From Flavobacteriales bacterium (lineage in GTDB: Bacteria > Bacteroidota > Bacteroidia > UBA10329): a stretch of 64,000 nucleotides of DNA. The translations under genes and the position numbers were made by a program. The stretch covers positions 49,784 to 113,783 of the forward strand of contig WGMW01000007.1 in NCBI GenBank assembly GCA_016124845.1, in the 5' to 3' direction. Shown here one piece after another: positions 19,155 to 27,371 of this stretch (its first letter is position 1; each line of letters begins with the position of its first letter). Under the pieces are notes generated by a model. The model saw only the letters and a program-made list of their open reading frames with translations, searched no databases and was not told the origin of the DNA.

Positions 19155-21581
19155 TCAACCCCCGTTTTGCAACTTTTGTTCCAAACTCATTTCATCTTGG
19201 ATCAGCACCTGTCGGGCCTTGCTGCCCTCAAATGGTCCGATGATCCCCGCAGCTTCCAATTGGTCGATAATGCGACCTGCACGGTTGTAACCGAGTTTCA
19301 GTCTGCGCTGCAGCAAAGATGCAGAACCTTGCTGATGTTGCACAACGATGTGGGCGGCTTCGTTAAAAAGTGCATCGCGGTCGCTCGGATCCAGCGCACC
19401 ATATTCACCGCCATCATTCTCATTGATGAACTCTGGGAGTTCAAACGCACTTGGGTATGCCTGCTGCGAACCGATCCAATCGCACACTTTTTCCACTTCA
19501 GGTGTGTCGATGAAGGCACATTGAATACGGATCATGTCATTTCCTGTGGAAAGAAGCATATCACCACGACCAATGAGCTGATCGGCACCGCCCGCATCAA
19601 GGATTGTTCTTGAATCGATTTTAGACGTCACGCGGAAAGCGATACGCGCGGGAAAGTTCGCTTTGATGGTACCTGTAATGATGTTCACCGAAGGTCGCTG
19701 CGTGGCAATGATCAGGTGAATTCCGATGGCCCGCGCCAGCTGTGCCAAACGGGCGATGGGCGTTTCAATTTCCTTACCCGCTGTCATGATCAGGTCGGCA
19801 AACTCATCAATTACCAGCACGATATACGGAAGGAACTGATGTCCTTCTTTCGGGTTCAGCTTGCGCGCGATAAACTTGGCGTTGTACTCCTTCAGGTTTC
19901 GGCATTGCGCGTTTTTGAGGAGTTCGTAGCGGTTGTCCATCTCCAAACACAGCGAGTTGACCGTGGTCACCACTTTCTGCGTGTCGGTAATGATGGCCTC
20001 ATCCGTATCAGGCAACTTGGCCAAAAAGTGACGCTCGATCTTATTGAAGAGCGTCAGTTCCACTTTTTTCGGATCCACCAATACGAATTTGACCTGCGCA
20101 GGATGCTTTTTGTAAAGGATGGAAGCGAGAATGGCGTTCAAACCTACCGACTTACCTTGTCCCGTAGCACCTGCCATGAGCAAGTGCGGCATTTTGGCAA
20201 GGTCAGTTACATACGTTTCATTCGAAATGGTCTTTCCCAAAGCAATGGGAAGTTCCATTTTGGAATGCTGGAACTTCTCTGAGCTCAGCACCGCCTTCAT
20301 CGAAACCGTGTCAGGGTTCTGGTTCGGAACTTCAATACCGATGGTTCCCTTGCCAGGAATGGGTGCAATGATGCGGATTCCCAAGGCCGAAAGGCTCAAG
20401 GCAATATCATCCTCCAGATTCTTGATCTTAGAGATACGGATTCCTGGAGCGGGAACGATTTCATAGAGCGTTACGGTCGGGCCAATAGTGGCCTTGATGC
20501 GATCGATCTCAATGTTGTAGTTCTTGAGCGTGGAAACGATACGGTTCTTGTTCGATTCCAACTCCTCCTGATCCACCGATATCTCGCCTTTTCCGTAGCT
20601 TTCTAACAGATCAATTCCTGGCTTTTTGTAGTGGCTCAGATCCAAAGTGGGGTCGTATTCGCCCATGTCTTCGCCATCTGCTTCGTCCACTGTTTCTTCC
20701 TCCACGGTGGTGGTCTCTATCTCAAACTGAACATTCTCAGCGTCATCGGCTGCGGATTCCACTTTTCTCACGCCCTCTTTGACCATCGGCTCCTCGATGG
20801 GTTTTTCGAACTCAAGCTCTGCCTTTGGTTCTTCCACCACCACGGGTTTTTCAACCACGTCCGTTTCGGTAAGGTCCAGTTCGTTGGTCTTCACCGTTAC
20901 ATCGGCAACGGGTGCGAAATCCTCATCTTCATCATCTGCATGTTCCTCGCCTTCTTTTGGCTTGGCAGCGAACAGTGCTTTGATACCATCTACCGATAGG
21001 TTGAACACCACCGCAGCATATACCACAAACAGGAACAGCAATAGCAACCCGGTTCCTGCACCGCCTATGAGGCTGGAGGTCCAACGGTTGAGCTGGTAAC
21101 CCAATCCACCCGAAAGCACGAAATTCTCTTCGAACAGGAAGCCCATTGCCAATGGCAGCGCATAGAGGAAAAAGAGCGAATGCCTAATGGCGCGCGGTAT
21201 GGAAACGATGGTCCTGCGCAGCATTACTTTCAGTCCGACTATCAGAAAAAGGAAAGGGAAGAGGAAGGAGGCGATGCCGAACCAATCGTAAATGAAGGCT
21301 TCGGCCACTACCGCACCGATCTTGCCCATGGCGTTGTTCACCGTTTCCTCTGGATTGCCGATGGTGTCGGCCATTTCCTGAACCTTGCTCTGGTCGGCAG
21401 GGCCATCTATGAGATATGAAATGAAAGAGACCGTCAGAAAAACGGCAATGATGACGAAGAACAGCCCGGCAACGGTACGCGTACGCGAATCACCGAAAAA
21501 GGCCAGAAGGCTTGTCTTTGCTCCCTTCTTTGCCTTGGATGAGTCTTTTTTTGAACTTGATTTCCCCTGTTTTTCAGCCAT
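19155..21581 (-). CDS. ftsK: DNA translocase FtsK
   Basis: FtsK couples chromosome segregation to septum closure. I chose ATG 21581 (MAEKQGKSSSKKDSSK), which gives 808 residues; the longer frame adds 13 residues of non-conserved leader. Four hydrophobic segments lie at about 30-200, followed by an acidic linker rich in E, V and D (about 210-330). The motor domain has Walker A GATGQGKS and Walker B LVIDEFADL. The C-terminal winged helix (gamma; SLLQRRLKLGYNRAGRIIDQLE) would read polar DNA sequences. The linker is short compared with proteobacterial FtsK, as is common in Bacteroidota. lolA follows directly. Confidence 0.97.
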   Translation of the reverse strand: MAEKQGKSSSKKDSSKAKKGAKTSLLAFFGDSRTRTVAGLFFVIIAVFLTVSFISYLIDGPADQSKVQEMADTIGNPEETVNNAMGKIGAVVAEAFIYDWFGIASFLFPFLFLIVGLKVMLRRTIVSIPRAIRHSLFFLYALPLAMGFLFEENFVLSGGLGYQLNRWTSSLIGGAGTGLLLLFLFVVYAAVVFNLSVDGIKALFAAKPKEGEEHADDEDEDFAPVADVTVKTNELDLTETDVVEKPVVVEEPKAELEFEKPIEEPMVKEGVRKVESAADDAENVQFEIETTTVEEETVDEADGEDMGEYDPTLDLSHYKKPGIDLLESYGKGEISVDQEELESNKNRIVSTLKNYNIEIDRIKATIGPTVTLYEIVPAPGIRISKIKNLEDDIALSLSALGIRIIAPIPGKGTIGIEVPNQNPDTVSMKAVLSSEKFQHSKMELPIALGKTISNETYVTDLAKMPHLLMAGATGQGKSVGLNAILASILYKKHPAQVKFVLVDPKKVELTLFNKIERHFLAKLPDTDEAIITDTQKVVTTVNSLCLEMDNRYELLKNAQCRNLKEYNAKFIARKLNPKEGHQFLPYIVLVIDEFADLIMTAGKEIETPIARLAQLARAIGIHLIIATQRPSVNIITGTIKANFPARIAFRVTSKIDSRTILDAGGADQLIGRGDMLLSTGNDMIRIQCAFIDTPEVEKVCDWIGSQQAYPSAFELPEFINENDGGEYGALDPSDRDALFNEAAHIVVQHQQGSASLLQRRLKLGYNRAGRIIDQLEAAGIIGPFEGSKARQVLIQDEMSLEQKLQNGG

Positions 21582-21596
21582 TCCGCCCAACGAACT

Positions 21597-21604
21597 CAAA
21601 TGTA
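21597..21604 (-). promoter_or_regulatory. Possible -7 element of the ftsK promoter
   Basis: On the reverse strand this reads TACATTTG, an exact TAnnTTTG match, 15 bp upstream of the ftsK ATG. No TTG sits at the expected -33 distance; the nearest is only 13 bp away. Support is therefore partial. Confidence 0.3.
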
Positions 21605-21672
21605 AGAAAAACCCGAACAAGCATGTTTTCGGGCATCTTTGATAAACGCTGCGAAATTGATCTTATTTCAGA

Positions 21673-22380
21673 TCAGAAGCTCTGGAAAATATCGGCCATC
21701 TCCTGAACGGTGATGGTATCGTATTTCTCGGTTACGATAAAATCCTCTTCCGGATACTCTTCTGGCACCACCGAGGTGGCGATCATGTGCATGTCGATGT
21801 TGAACTTGTTCACCGTGGCCTCCATCAGCACCCCTTTTATCTCGTAGAACGGAGTGCACCAGTTCGGGTCTTTGATACCGATCTCGTTGGTGTAGAAGAT
21901 GTCGAAGTCTTTGGCCGAGTCGCCCTCAAAGGTCACGCGGGCGTGCTTGCACAGATACCCCGCAATCTCTTTGGTGCTGTCCGTTGGGGTGATCTTCATA
22001 CCCTTTGGCTTCTTGCCGTATTCCTTCATTATCTCCACGCTGTCCATCTCAAGACCGGAGTATTTGTTGGCAATGCGCACCAGGTGGGTCACCTTCTTTT
22101 CCTTGGCGTTGGCAAGCAGCGATGTGCTGAAAACCGCCATGCTCGTCTTCAGTTCGTTCTTGGTGTTGTTGTCCTTGAACTTGAATGACATCTCACGCGG
22201 AAACATGCTGGTGAAGATGTTGTCCTCCTCAAATTGCGGGTAGCTCAGCGCGTACACGATCTTTCCTTCAGAGACCTTGGCTGCCGATCCCGAATCGGAA
22301 CCCGACCCGCAACCCGTTGACATCAATAAGGCTATCAAGCTGAATGATAGCACTGCTTTAGATAGTAATTGTACTCTCAA
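21673..22380 (-). CDS. Exported lipoprotein of unknown function
   Basis: The 235-residue product has a lipoprotein signal with lipobox LMSTGC at about residue 24 and a Gly/Ser-rich tether (GSGSDSGSAAK). The mature part has alternating beta-like segments such as KIVYALSYP, MSFKFKDNN and THLVRIANKYSG, and a CKHARVTF segment, resembling DUF4412/GLPGLI-type Bacteroidota lipoproteins; this resemblance is weak. The start is TTG 22380, with a GTG alternative at 22353 giving a shorter signal. It lies upstream of ftsK in the same direction with an intervening promoter-like box, so it may be a separate unit. No catalytic motif is visible. Confidence 0.8.
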   Translation of the reverse strand: MRVQLLSKAVLSFSLIALLMSTGCGSGSDSGSAAKVSEGKIVYALSYPQFEEDNIFTSMFPREMSFKFKDNNTKNELKTSMAVFSTSLLANAKEKKVTHLVRIANKYSGLEMDSVEIMKEYGKKPKGMKITPTDSTKEIAGYLCKHARVTFEGDSAKDFDIFYTNEIGIKDPNWCTPFYEIKGVLMEATVNKFNIDMHMIATSVVPEEYPEEDFIVTEKYDTITVQEMADIFQSF

Positions 22381-22531
22381 ACGATCAACTTTTTAGCGTT
22401 TCTCGTCCAAGTTCCCGGTTTCCTTTGCTGCGCAAGATAGTAAGCGAAAGTCTTAATGCAAGAGATTCTCTTACTACTATTTTGCGTGTTCCTCGTAGTG
22501 CTTTTAGACCAGAAGGACAGACCTTGTACTG

Positions 22532-23923
22532 CTAATGGTAGCCTAAGGTTTCAAGCATTCCTTTTGGTCCCTGTTCTTCAGAAAAAAGTTCGGAAACGAT
22601 CTTCCCATTCTCATCCTTGTAGACCACGATCTGCTTGGGCGATGGAATAAGGCAATGCTGTATGCCACCATAGCCGCCCAGCGCATTCTGGTAGGCTCCC
22701 GTGTTGAAGAAACCGATGTACAACGGCTCATCTCTTCGGAACTCGGGCAGATAGATGTTGTTCACGTGAGCTTCCACATTATAATAGTCCTGGCTGTCGC
22801 AGGTGAGACCACCGAGGTTGACGCGCTCATACGGACTGTCCCAACGGTTTACGGCCAGCATGATGAACCGCTGGTTGATGGCCCAACTGTCTGGCAGGGT
22901 GGTAATGAACGAACTGTCGATCATGTTCCACCATTCCACATCGTTCTGTTTTTTCTGGTCGATGATGGAGTAGAGGGTGGCCCCACTCTCTCCAACGGTG
23001 TAGCTGCCGAACTCAGAGAAGATGTTCGGTTCGGGTACGCCTTCCTTCTCGCAGAACTCCTTTACCTGACGCACGATCTCATCGGCCATGTACTGGTAAT
23101 CGTACTCATCGGCCAGTGAGTGTTTGATGGGAAATCCGCCACCGATGTTCAACGAATCGAGCGTGGGGCATTCCTGTTTCAGATCGCAGTACACGCGCAG
23201 GCATTTCTGCAACTCGTTCCAGTAGTAGAGGCTGTCCTCAATGCCATTATCGATAAAGAAGTGTAGCATCTTCAGCTTGAAGTGCTTCTCCTTGCGCAGC
23301 ACGTTCATGTAGTAATCCTGTATCTCGCGATGGCGGATTCCCAAGCGGGCCGTGTAGTAGTTCGATTGCGGTTCCTCGCCCGTGGCAATGCGGATGCCCA
23401 CGTTGCACTCGCGTTTCACCAATGGGCGGAAATGTTCCAACTCGTCCATGTTGTCCAACACAGGAAGGCTGTTGAAACCCTCGTTGATGAGCCCTGCGAT
23501 CAACTCCACATACAGGTCGCGCTTGTAGCCGTTGTGCACCAGAAAGGTGTCTTTGCTGATGCGCCCCTGCTCAAACAGCTTGCGGACGATGTAAATATCG
23601 AAGGCCGAGGAGGTCTCTATGTGGATGTCGTTCTTCAGCGCCTCGTTGAGCACGTAGCTGAAATGCGAGCTCTTGGTGCAGTAACAGTAGAGGTACTCGC
23701 CAGCATAGTTGTGTTTCGACATGGCATTGCGGAAGTACCCTTTGGCCTTCTGTATCTGCTCCGAAATGCGGGGCAGGTAACTCAATTTAAGCGGTGTTCC
23801 GTACTGTTTGATGATGGCCATCAGGTCGATGCCATGGAAGTACAGTTGGTTGTCCTTTACTTCAAAACCCTCTTGCGGAAACTCGAAGGTCTGCTCAATA
23901 AGATTGTAGTAGTTGTTCTCCAT
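22532..23923 (-). CDS. speA: PLP-dependent arginine decarboxylase (alanine-racemase fold)
   Basis: The 463-residue enzyme is of the short Bacteroidota arginine decarboxylase type, related to diaminopimelate decarboxylase. The PLP lysine is in YCTKSSHFSYV (about residue 83), the glycine-rich phosphate-binding stretch is LNIGGGFPIKHS, and the substrate-side segment is FFNTGAYQNALGGYGG near the C-terminus. The expected reaction is arginine to agmatine and CO2, feeding polyamines. Context supports arginine as substrate: a CtlX-type hydrolase, arginine deiminase and arginyl-tRNA synthetase lie within the next 5 kb. Diaminopimelate or another basic amino acid cannot be excluded by sequence reading alone. 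No agmatinase is seen in the window. Confidence 0.85.
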   Translation of the reverse strand: MENNYYNLIEQTFEFPQEGFEVKDNQLYFHGIDLMAIIKQYGTPLKLSYLPRISEQIQKAKGYFRNAMSKHNYAGEYLYCYCTKSSHFSYVLNEALKNDIHIETSSAFDIYIVRKLFEQGRISKDTFLVHNGYKRDLYVELIAGLINEGFNSLPVLDNMDELEHFRPLVKRECNVGIRIATGEEPQSNYYTARLGIRHREIQDYYMNVLRKEKHFKLKMLHFFIDNGIEDSLYYWNELQKCLRVYCDLKQECPTLDSLNIGGGFPIKHSLADEYDYQYMADEIVRQVKEFCEKEGVPEPNIFSEFGSYTVGESGATLYSIIDQKKQNDVEWWNMIDSSFITTLPDSWAINQRFIMLAVNRWDSPYERVNLGGLTCDSQDYYNVEAHVNNIYLPEFRRDEPLYIGFFNTGAYQNALGGYGGIQHCLIPSPKQIVVYKDENGKIVSELFSEEQGPKGMLETLGYH

Positions 23924-24122
23924 GTTGCTGCGTGCAAAGATGTAAGAAAACAGAAATGCTACTTGTTTTTGGTGTTAAACTTTGGTGGATTTTGTGTGGA
24001 GATGTGAGGTTGAGTGCCGCGTGTGGTTGTTTTAGAATTCTGACATTCTGGACTTATTGTTTGAGCGGGCACTGCCGTGTGTAAATGATGTTTAACTTGC
24101 ATTGAACAAAGCAGAGAATTCA

Positions 24123-24524
24123 ATGAGAAACGGTCTGATATTACTGGCGCTATTCGCTTTTGGTTCTTTCTGGGGATGTCAGCCTCAGAAGGAAAAATGG
24201 TCATCGTTAGAAATACGGCAATTGACGGATGGGGAGAAGCCTGAACCGAAGAATGCAGTTGCTGGAGATGTGTTCGTATTCGAATCGGGTTCGCCAGCGT
24301 TCAGCATGTACCAATTCATGTATTATCATGCCTTTTCGGGTGAATTGAAACCTTACGGAGCCGTATATGGCAAAGAGGGTGGTTTCGAAAAAGGATTCTA
24401 TCAATGGAAAGACGATACCACGGTTGTCGTCAAAATGGTCTACTCCAACGGAGATAGTATTCAGATGTTAGAACTTTTCGGCAATGGTCCGCGGTCCTCT
24501 ATGAGAATTGAGACCGAAGACTGA
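24123..24524 (+). CDS. Small lipoprotein of unknown function
   Basis: The 133-residue product begins MRNGLILLALFAFGSFWGCQPQ, a lipoprotein signal with cysteine at position 19. I chose ATG 24123 over the upstream in-frame ATG (24102) because it opens directly on the signal. The mature part is a short beta-rich domain (DVFVFESGSPAFSMYQFMYYHAF, YGAVYGKEGGFEKGFYQWKDDTTVVVKMVYSNGD). It is divergent from arginine decarboxylase and convergent with the CtlX gene, whose stop is 7 bp beyond its own. I do not recognise the family. Confidence 0.75.
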   Translation: MRNGLILLALFAFGSFWGCQPQKEKWSSLEIRQLTDGEKPEPKNAVAGDVFVFESGSPAFSMYQFMYYHAFSGELKPYGAVYGKEGGFEKGFYQWKDDTTVVVKMVYSNGDSIQMLELFGNGPRSSMRIETED

Positions 24525-24531
24525 TCCTTAT

Positions 24532-25470
24532 TCAGCCTTCAGGCAGAAACACTTCTGCCATCATGCAGCGGGCGCTGCCACCACCAAGTGTTTCGATGGT
24601 ATTGAGCGGGCTATGCAGTATGCGGTTGGTCTTTTCTATGGCGGCTATCTGTTCTGCCGTCAGGCTCTGGTAGGCCTGGGTGGACATGACCATGATCTTC
24701 TCGCCTGCAGCATTGACCACCTGTAGCATATTGCCCGCAAAATGTTCCTTTTGGTCTATACCTATATATATAAGGTGTTTGCCGCTCTGCTCCAGCGCGG
24801 TTATCACGGCCTGCCGCTCGGTGGCATCTTTGATGCTGTCGGCACAGAGGATGGCCAGTTCTTCGCCCACGCTCATCATCACATTGGTGTGGTAAATGGG
24901 CAGCCGTTGGCCGTCCACCTCTTGCATGGCATGGAAACTCACCACGCGGTAGCCCAGTTGCTGGGCCCAGTCGTTAAGCAATACCTCATTGGTGCGTTGC
25001 GATAGGCAGGCGTAGGCGATGAGGTTTGCGCGGTCGAGCACCAGGCTGCCTGTTCCTTCCAAGAAGAAACCATCGGTTTCGCTGGGCGAATAGTCGAGTG
25101 TTTCCCTTACGGTGAATCCTTTGCTTTTGAGGGTCTGGATGATGTCATCGCGTCTTTCGAGCCTGCGGTTTTCGGCACACATGGGGTAGAGCACCACCAT
25201 GCCTGTTTCATGAAACGAGACCCAGTTGTTGGGGAAGATGCTGTCGGGCGTGGGAGGCTCAAGTGTGTCATCCTCAACCATGACGTTCACTCCCGCAGCA
25301 CGGAGTTTTTCTACCAACGCATCGAATTCCTTCAGCGCCTCTGCCTGCGCCTGTTGGCTCGAAATCGCTGTGTCTTGACGCTGATAGTGGTTGTCCACGG
25401 CCGTTTCGGCATTCATGGCAAACGCCACGGGCCGTATCATCAATATATGGGCTGTGTTCTGTGCGGGCAT
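24532..25470 (-). CDS. ctlX: CtlX-type citrulline hydrolase / amidinotransferase-fold enzyme
   Basis: This 312-residue protein belongs to the guanidine-modifying (pentein) superfamily. The motifs are in the usual order: FPNNWVSFH, FLEGTGSLVLDR (acid), YHTNVMMSVGEE (histidine), and the terminal nucleophile cysteine in GGGSARCMMAEVFLP. The CtlX group described in Francisella hydrolyses citrulline to ornithine, ammonia and CO2. The neighbouring arginine deiminase would make citrulline, which supports that call; dimethylarginine or another guanidino substrate remains possible. I chose ATG 25470 because the longer frame (GTG 25512) runs into an intergenic palindrome (25508-25590) and encodes only repeat-derived residues. 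Confidence 0.82.
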   Translation of the reverse strand: MPAQNTAHILMIRPVAFAMNAETAVDNHYQRQDTAISSQQAQAEALKEFDALVEKLRAAGVNVMVEDDTLEPPTPDSIFPNNWVSFHETGMVVLYPMCAENRRLERRDDIIQTLKSKGFTVRETLDYSPSETDGFFLEGTGSLVLDRANLIAYACLSQRTNEVLLNDWAQQLGYRVVSFHAMQEVDGQRLPIYHTNVMMSVGEELAILCADSIKDATERQAVITALEQSGKHLIYIGIDQKEHFAGNMLQVVNAAGEKIMVMSTQAYQSLTAEQIAAIEKTNRILHSPLNTIETLGGGSARCMMAEVFLPEG

Positions 25471-25507
25471 ATTAGAGAGTTCGGGAAAATCCTCCGCCTC
25501 GTTCCTC

Positions 25508-25590
25508 GGCACCTCCTTTACAAAGGAGGAAGGGTGTCCTTCCCCCTTTCAAAGGGGGTGGCATAAAAGTGAAGCTTGCGGAACTTTTAT
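25508..25590. repeat. Cluster of three small palindromes between arginine deiminase and ctlX
   Basis: Three perfect inverted repeats lie in a row: CCTCCTTT/AAAGGAGG (25512-25529), CCCCCTTT/AAAGGGGG (25542-25558) and ATAAAAGT/ACTTTTAT (25563-25590). On the transcribed reverse strand they would form successive hairpins between the two genes. The first resembles a dispersed palindromic repeat I recall from Bacteroidota intergenic regions. They could attenuate, terminate or stabilise the mRNA. Confidence 0.75.
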
Positions 25591-25608
25591 GACGGGGGAT
25601 TGAATAGG

Positions 25609-27081
25609 TCATATCTCTTCCCGTTGCAGCGGCATACTCATACAATGCGTGCCGCCACGGGCGCGCGAAAGCTCAGCCGATTGAAGTGTGATGAGCGTAT
25701 CGCCTTTAATGAGGTCGTCCAATTTGGCGCCAGCATCCATTTGCGCATTGAAATCCTCTGCTTTTATCACTTTGAAGCCCCGTTTTCGGAGGGTTTCATT
25801 GGTGTAAACGTTCCTATCGTAACCGATGATCACGCCTTCGCGGATGGCCAAGAAGTTACAGCTGTCGGTCCATTGCTCGCGCTCGGTGAACGGGAAAATG
25901 GAGCCACCGTTCGGAATGATGTTCGCCTTCTTGCAACCGAAATCTTCCAGACTTATCTCTTTCAACAGGTCATCCAAAAAGTCGAATTCCTTCTTCTTCA
26001 CCTTAAATCCTTCGCCCTTGTTCTGGCGGATGAACTGCGTGACGTACACCTGCTCTTCAGGCGTTTCCATCTCGTCATCCAGCATCCTTCTAAAGTCGAT
26101 CTCTTCTTTGGAAAGGGTGATGGCATCTTTGGTGAATGGCGCATACACCACCCATGTATCGCGCTTCACCATCGTAAATATGGTGTCGATGTGCATGTAG
26201 GCGCGCTCGGCTGGGATGTGCACCACTGAAACTTTATCCACCAGGTTTCGACTGAACAATTGGGTCGTCAATTGGTGAATGGCGTTCTGCGTGGTTCGTG
26301 CGCTCTGTCCCACCAGCAAGTGCCGCGGGCTGATCATCATCACGTCACCACCTTCAATACTCACCTCTTGCTTCTCGCGCGTCAGCGCATCGGTAAGGAA
26401 GTAGTATTCGTTGTCCTCCAACTCAATAACGCGGTCGGAGAATTGGTACTTGTCCCAATTGGCCTCATCCCCGAACAGGTAGAAATAGGCGATGTATTTA
26501 ATAAGGAGTGCTTCGCGGGTACGGCCTTTCTCGGCTGCCTTTATCAGCAGCAGGTGGTCGTTGATCACAATGCCGATGTCGCGGGTAAAAATGAAGTTGG
26601 GCAGCGGGGCAAAGAGGTAGTCTTCCTCGCCTTCGTACATCCAAACGCCCGAAATGAGCGTTCGAGTGAGTTGCTCCGCATCCATCTTCATCAGCAGCAT
26701 CTGCGTTTCGAAGTCGCATTTCTCCATCGCACACACTGCCGAAACCAACAGCTGCTTGGCGAGGTCGTTCTTCAGAACTTGCATCAAAAGGTGCTCAGCA
26801 TCCAAAACCTTGTCAGACCTCAAGTAACCCTCTTTTGTCGGCTTGAAGAAATCGGGGTCGTCCTTATCGCGCTTGCGCATCACCTCAGGGTCGAGGAACC
26901 AGAGCAGCACACTCAGGTACTGGTTGTACTCCTTGCGCATGTTGTCGAGGTAAACGATGTCATCGTAAAGCAGTTCCTCCATCATGCGTGGGGCAATTTT
27001 GCCGATACCCGCATCCGGACTATGAATGATCAGTCGCTTCAGCGTACCGACCTCTGACGAAACCTTGATGTTCTTGCTCAT
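25609..27081 (-). CDS. arcA: Arginine deiminase family protein
   Basis: The 490-residue protein converts arginine to citrulline and ammonia if it is a true deiminase. Key elements are the N-terminal GTLKRLIIHSP block, FIFTRDIGIVI (substrate and acid residues), VSIEGGDVMMIS, VVHIPAERAYMHIDTIFTMV (histidine motif) and the terminal nucleophile GGTHCMSMPLQRE. It is longer than classical ArcA (about 410 residues), with extra helical sequence around 80-170. I start it at ATG 27081 (MSKNIKVSSEVGTLKR); the frame stays open for 101 more codons upstream, but that part covers the palindromic repeat at 27176-27264 and is not protein-like. It lies in the same direction as ctlX, 138 bp upstream of it. Confidence 0.88.
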   Translation of the reverse strand: MSKNIKVSSEVGTLKRLIIHSPDAGIGKIAPRMMEELLYDDIVYLDNMRKEYNQYLSVLLWFLDPEVMRKRDKDDPDFFKPTKEGYLRSDKVLDAEHLLMQVLKNDLAKQLLVSAVCAMEKCDFETQMLLMKMDAEQLTRTLISGVWMYEGEEDYLFAPLPNFIFTRDIGIVINDHLLLIKAAEKGRTREALLIKYIAYFYLFGDEANWDKYQFSDRVIELEDNEYYFLTDALTREKQEVSIEGGDVMMISPRHLLVGQSARTTQNAIHQLTTQLFSRNLVDKVSVVHIPAERAYMHIDTIFTMVKRDTWVVYAPFTKDAITLSKEEIDFRRMLDDEMETPEEQVYVTQFIRQNKGEGFKVKKKEFDFLDDLLKEISLEDFGCKKANIIPNGGSIFPFTEREQWTDSCNFLAIREGVIIGYDRNVYTNETLRKRGFKVIKAEDFNAQMDAGAKLDDLIKGDTLITLQSAELSRARGGTHCMSMPLQREEI

Positions 27082-27175
27082 GGCGATGAGATTTGGGGCG
27101 AAGGTAAAGATCGGAAATTGCGTGACCTCAAAACTTAGTTGTGGGTAACCTGCGTTTGACAAGCAACATGGAACA

Positions 27176-27264
27176 GCCACAGAAACACAGAAGGCACAGA
27201 GGTTTTCGCAGAAGGAATCTCGATCTATCTCTGTGAAATCTGTGAAAATCTGTGTCTCTGTGGC
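27176..27264. repeat. Dispersed palindromic intergenic repeat, copy 1
   Basis: The ends are GCCACAGAAACACAGA and TCTGTGTCTCTGTGGC, complementary at 15 of 16 positions, around an 89-bp element also rich in TCTGTG/CACAGA. Closely related copies lie at 29177-29263 and 53427-53505. The element sits between divergent arcA and argS. It is likely a non-autonomous palindromic repeat of the REP/MITE type. Confidence 0.8.
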
Positions 27265-27371
27265 AAAAAAAAATGTCTTTCGGAAGGTTGCATGAGACAA
27301 CGAATTTCCCTTTTCCCGTTTTCTCAAATTCCCTTTCTGCAAAGCAGTAACTTCGCGGCAAATTAAAGGAC

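Noticed and set aside
22381..22531. Short open frames in the gap between arginine decarboxylase and the lipoprotein gene
   Set aside because: No protein-like composition, and the frame runs into the decarboxylase gene in antisense.
23282..24007. 241-codon open frame antisense to arginine decarboxylase
   Set aside because: Shadow of a gene with clear PLP motifs; no domain is visible in the antisense frame.
26260..27057. 265-codon open frame antisense to arginine deiminase
   Set aside because: The reverse-strand gene has a full set of catalytic motifs; the antisense frame is a composition shadow.
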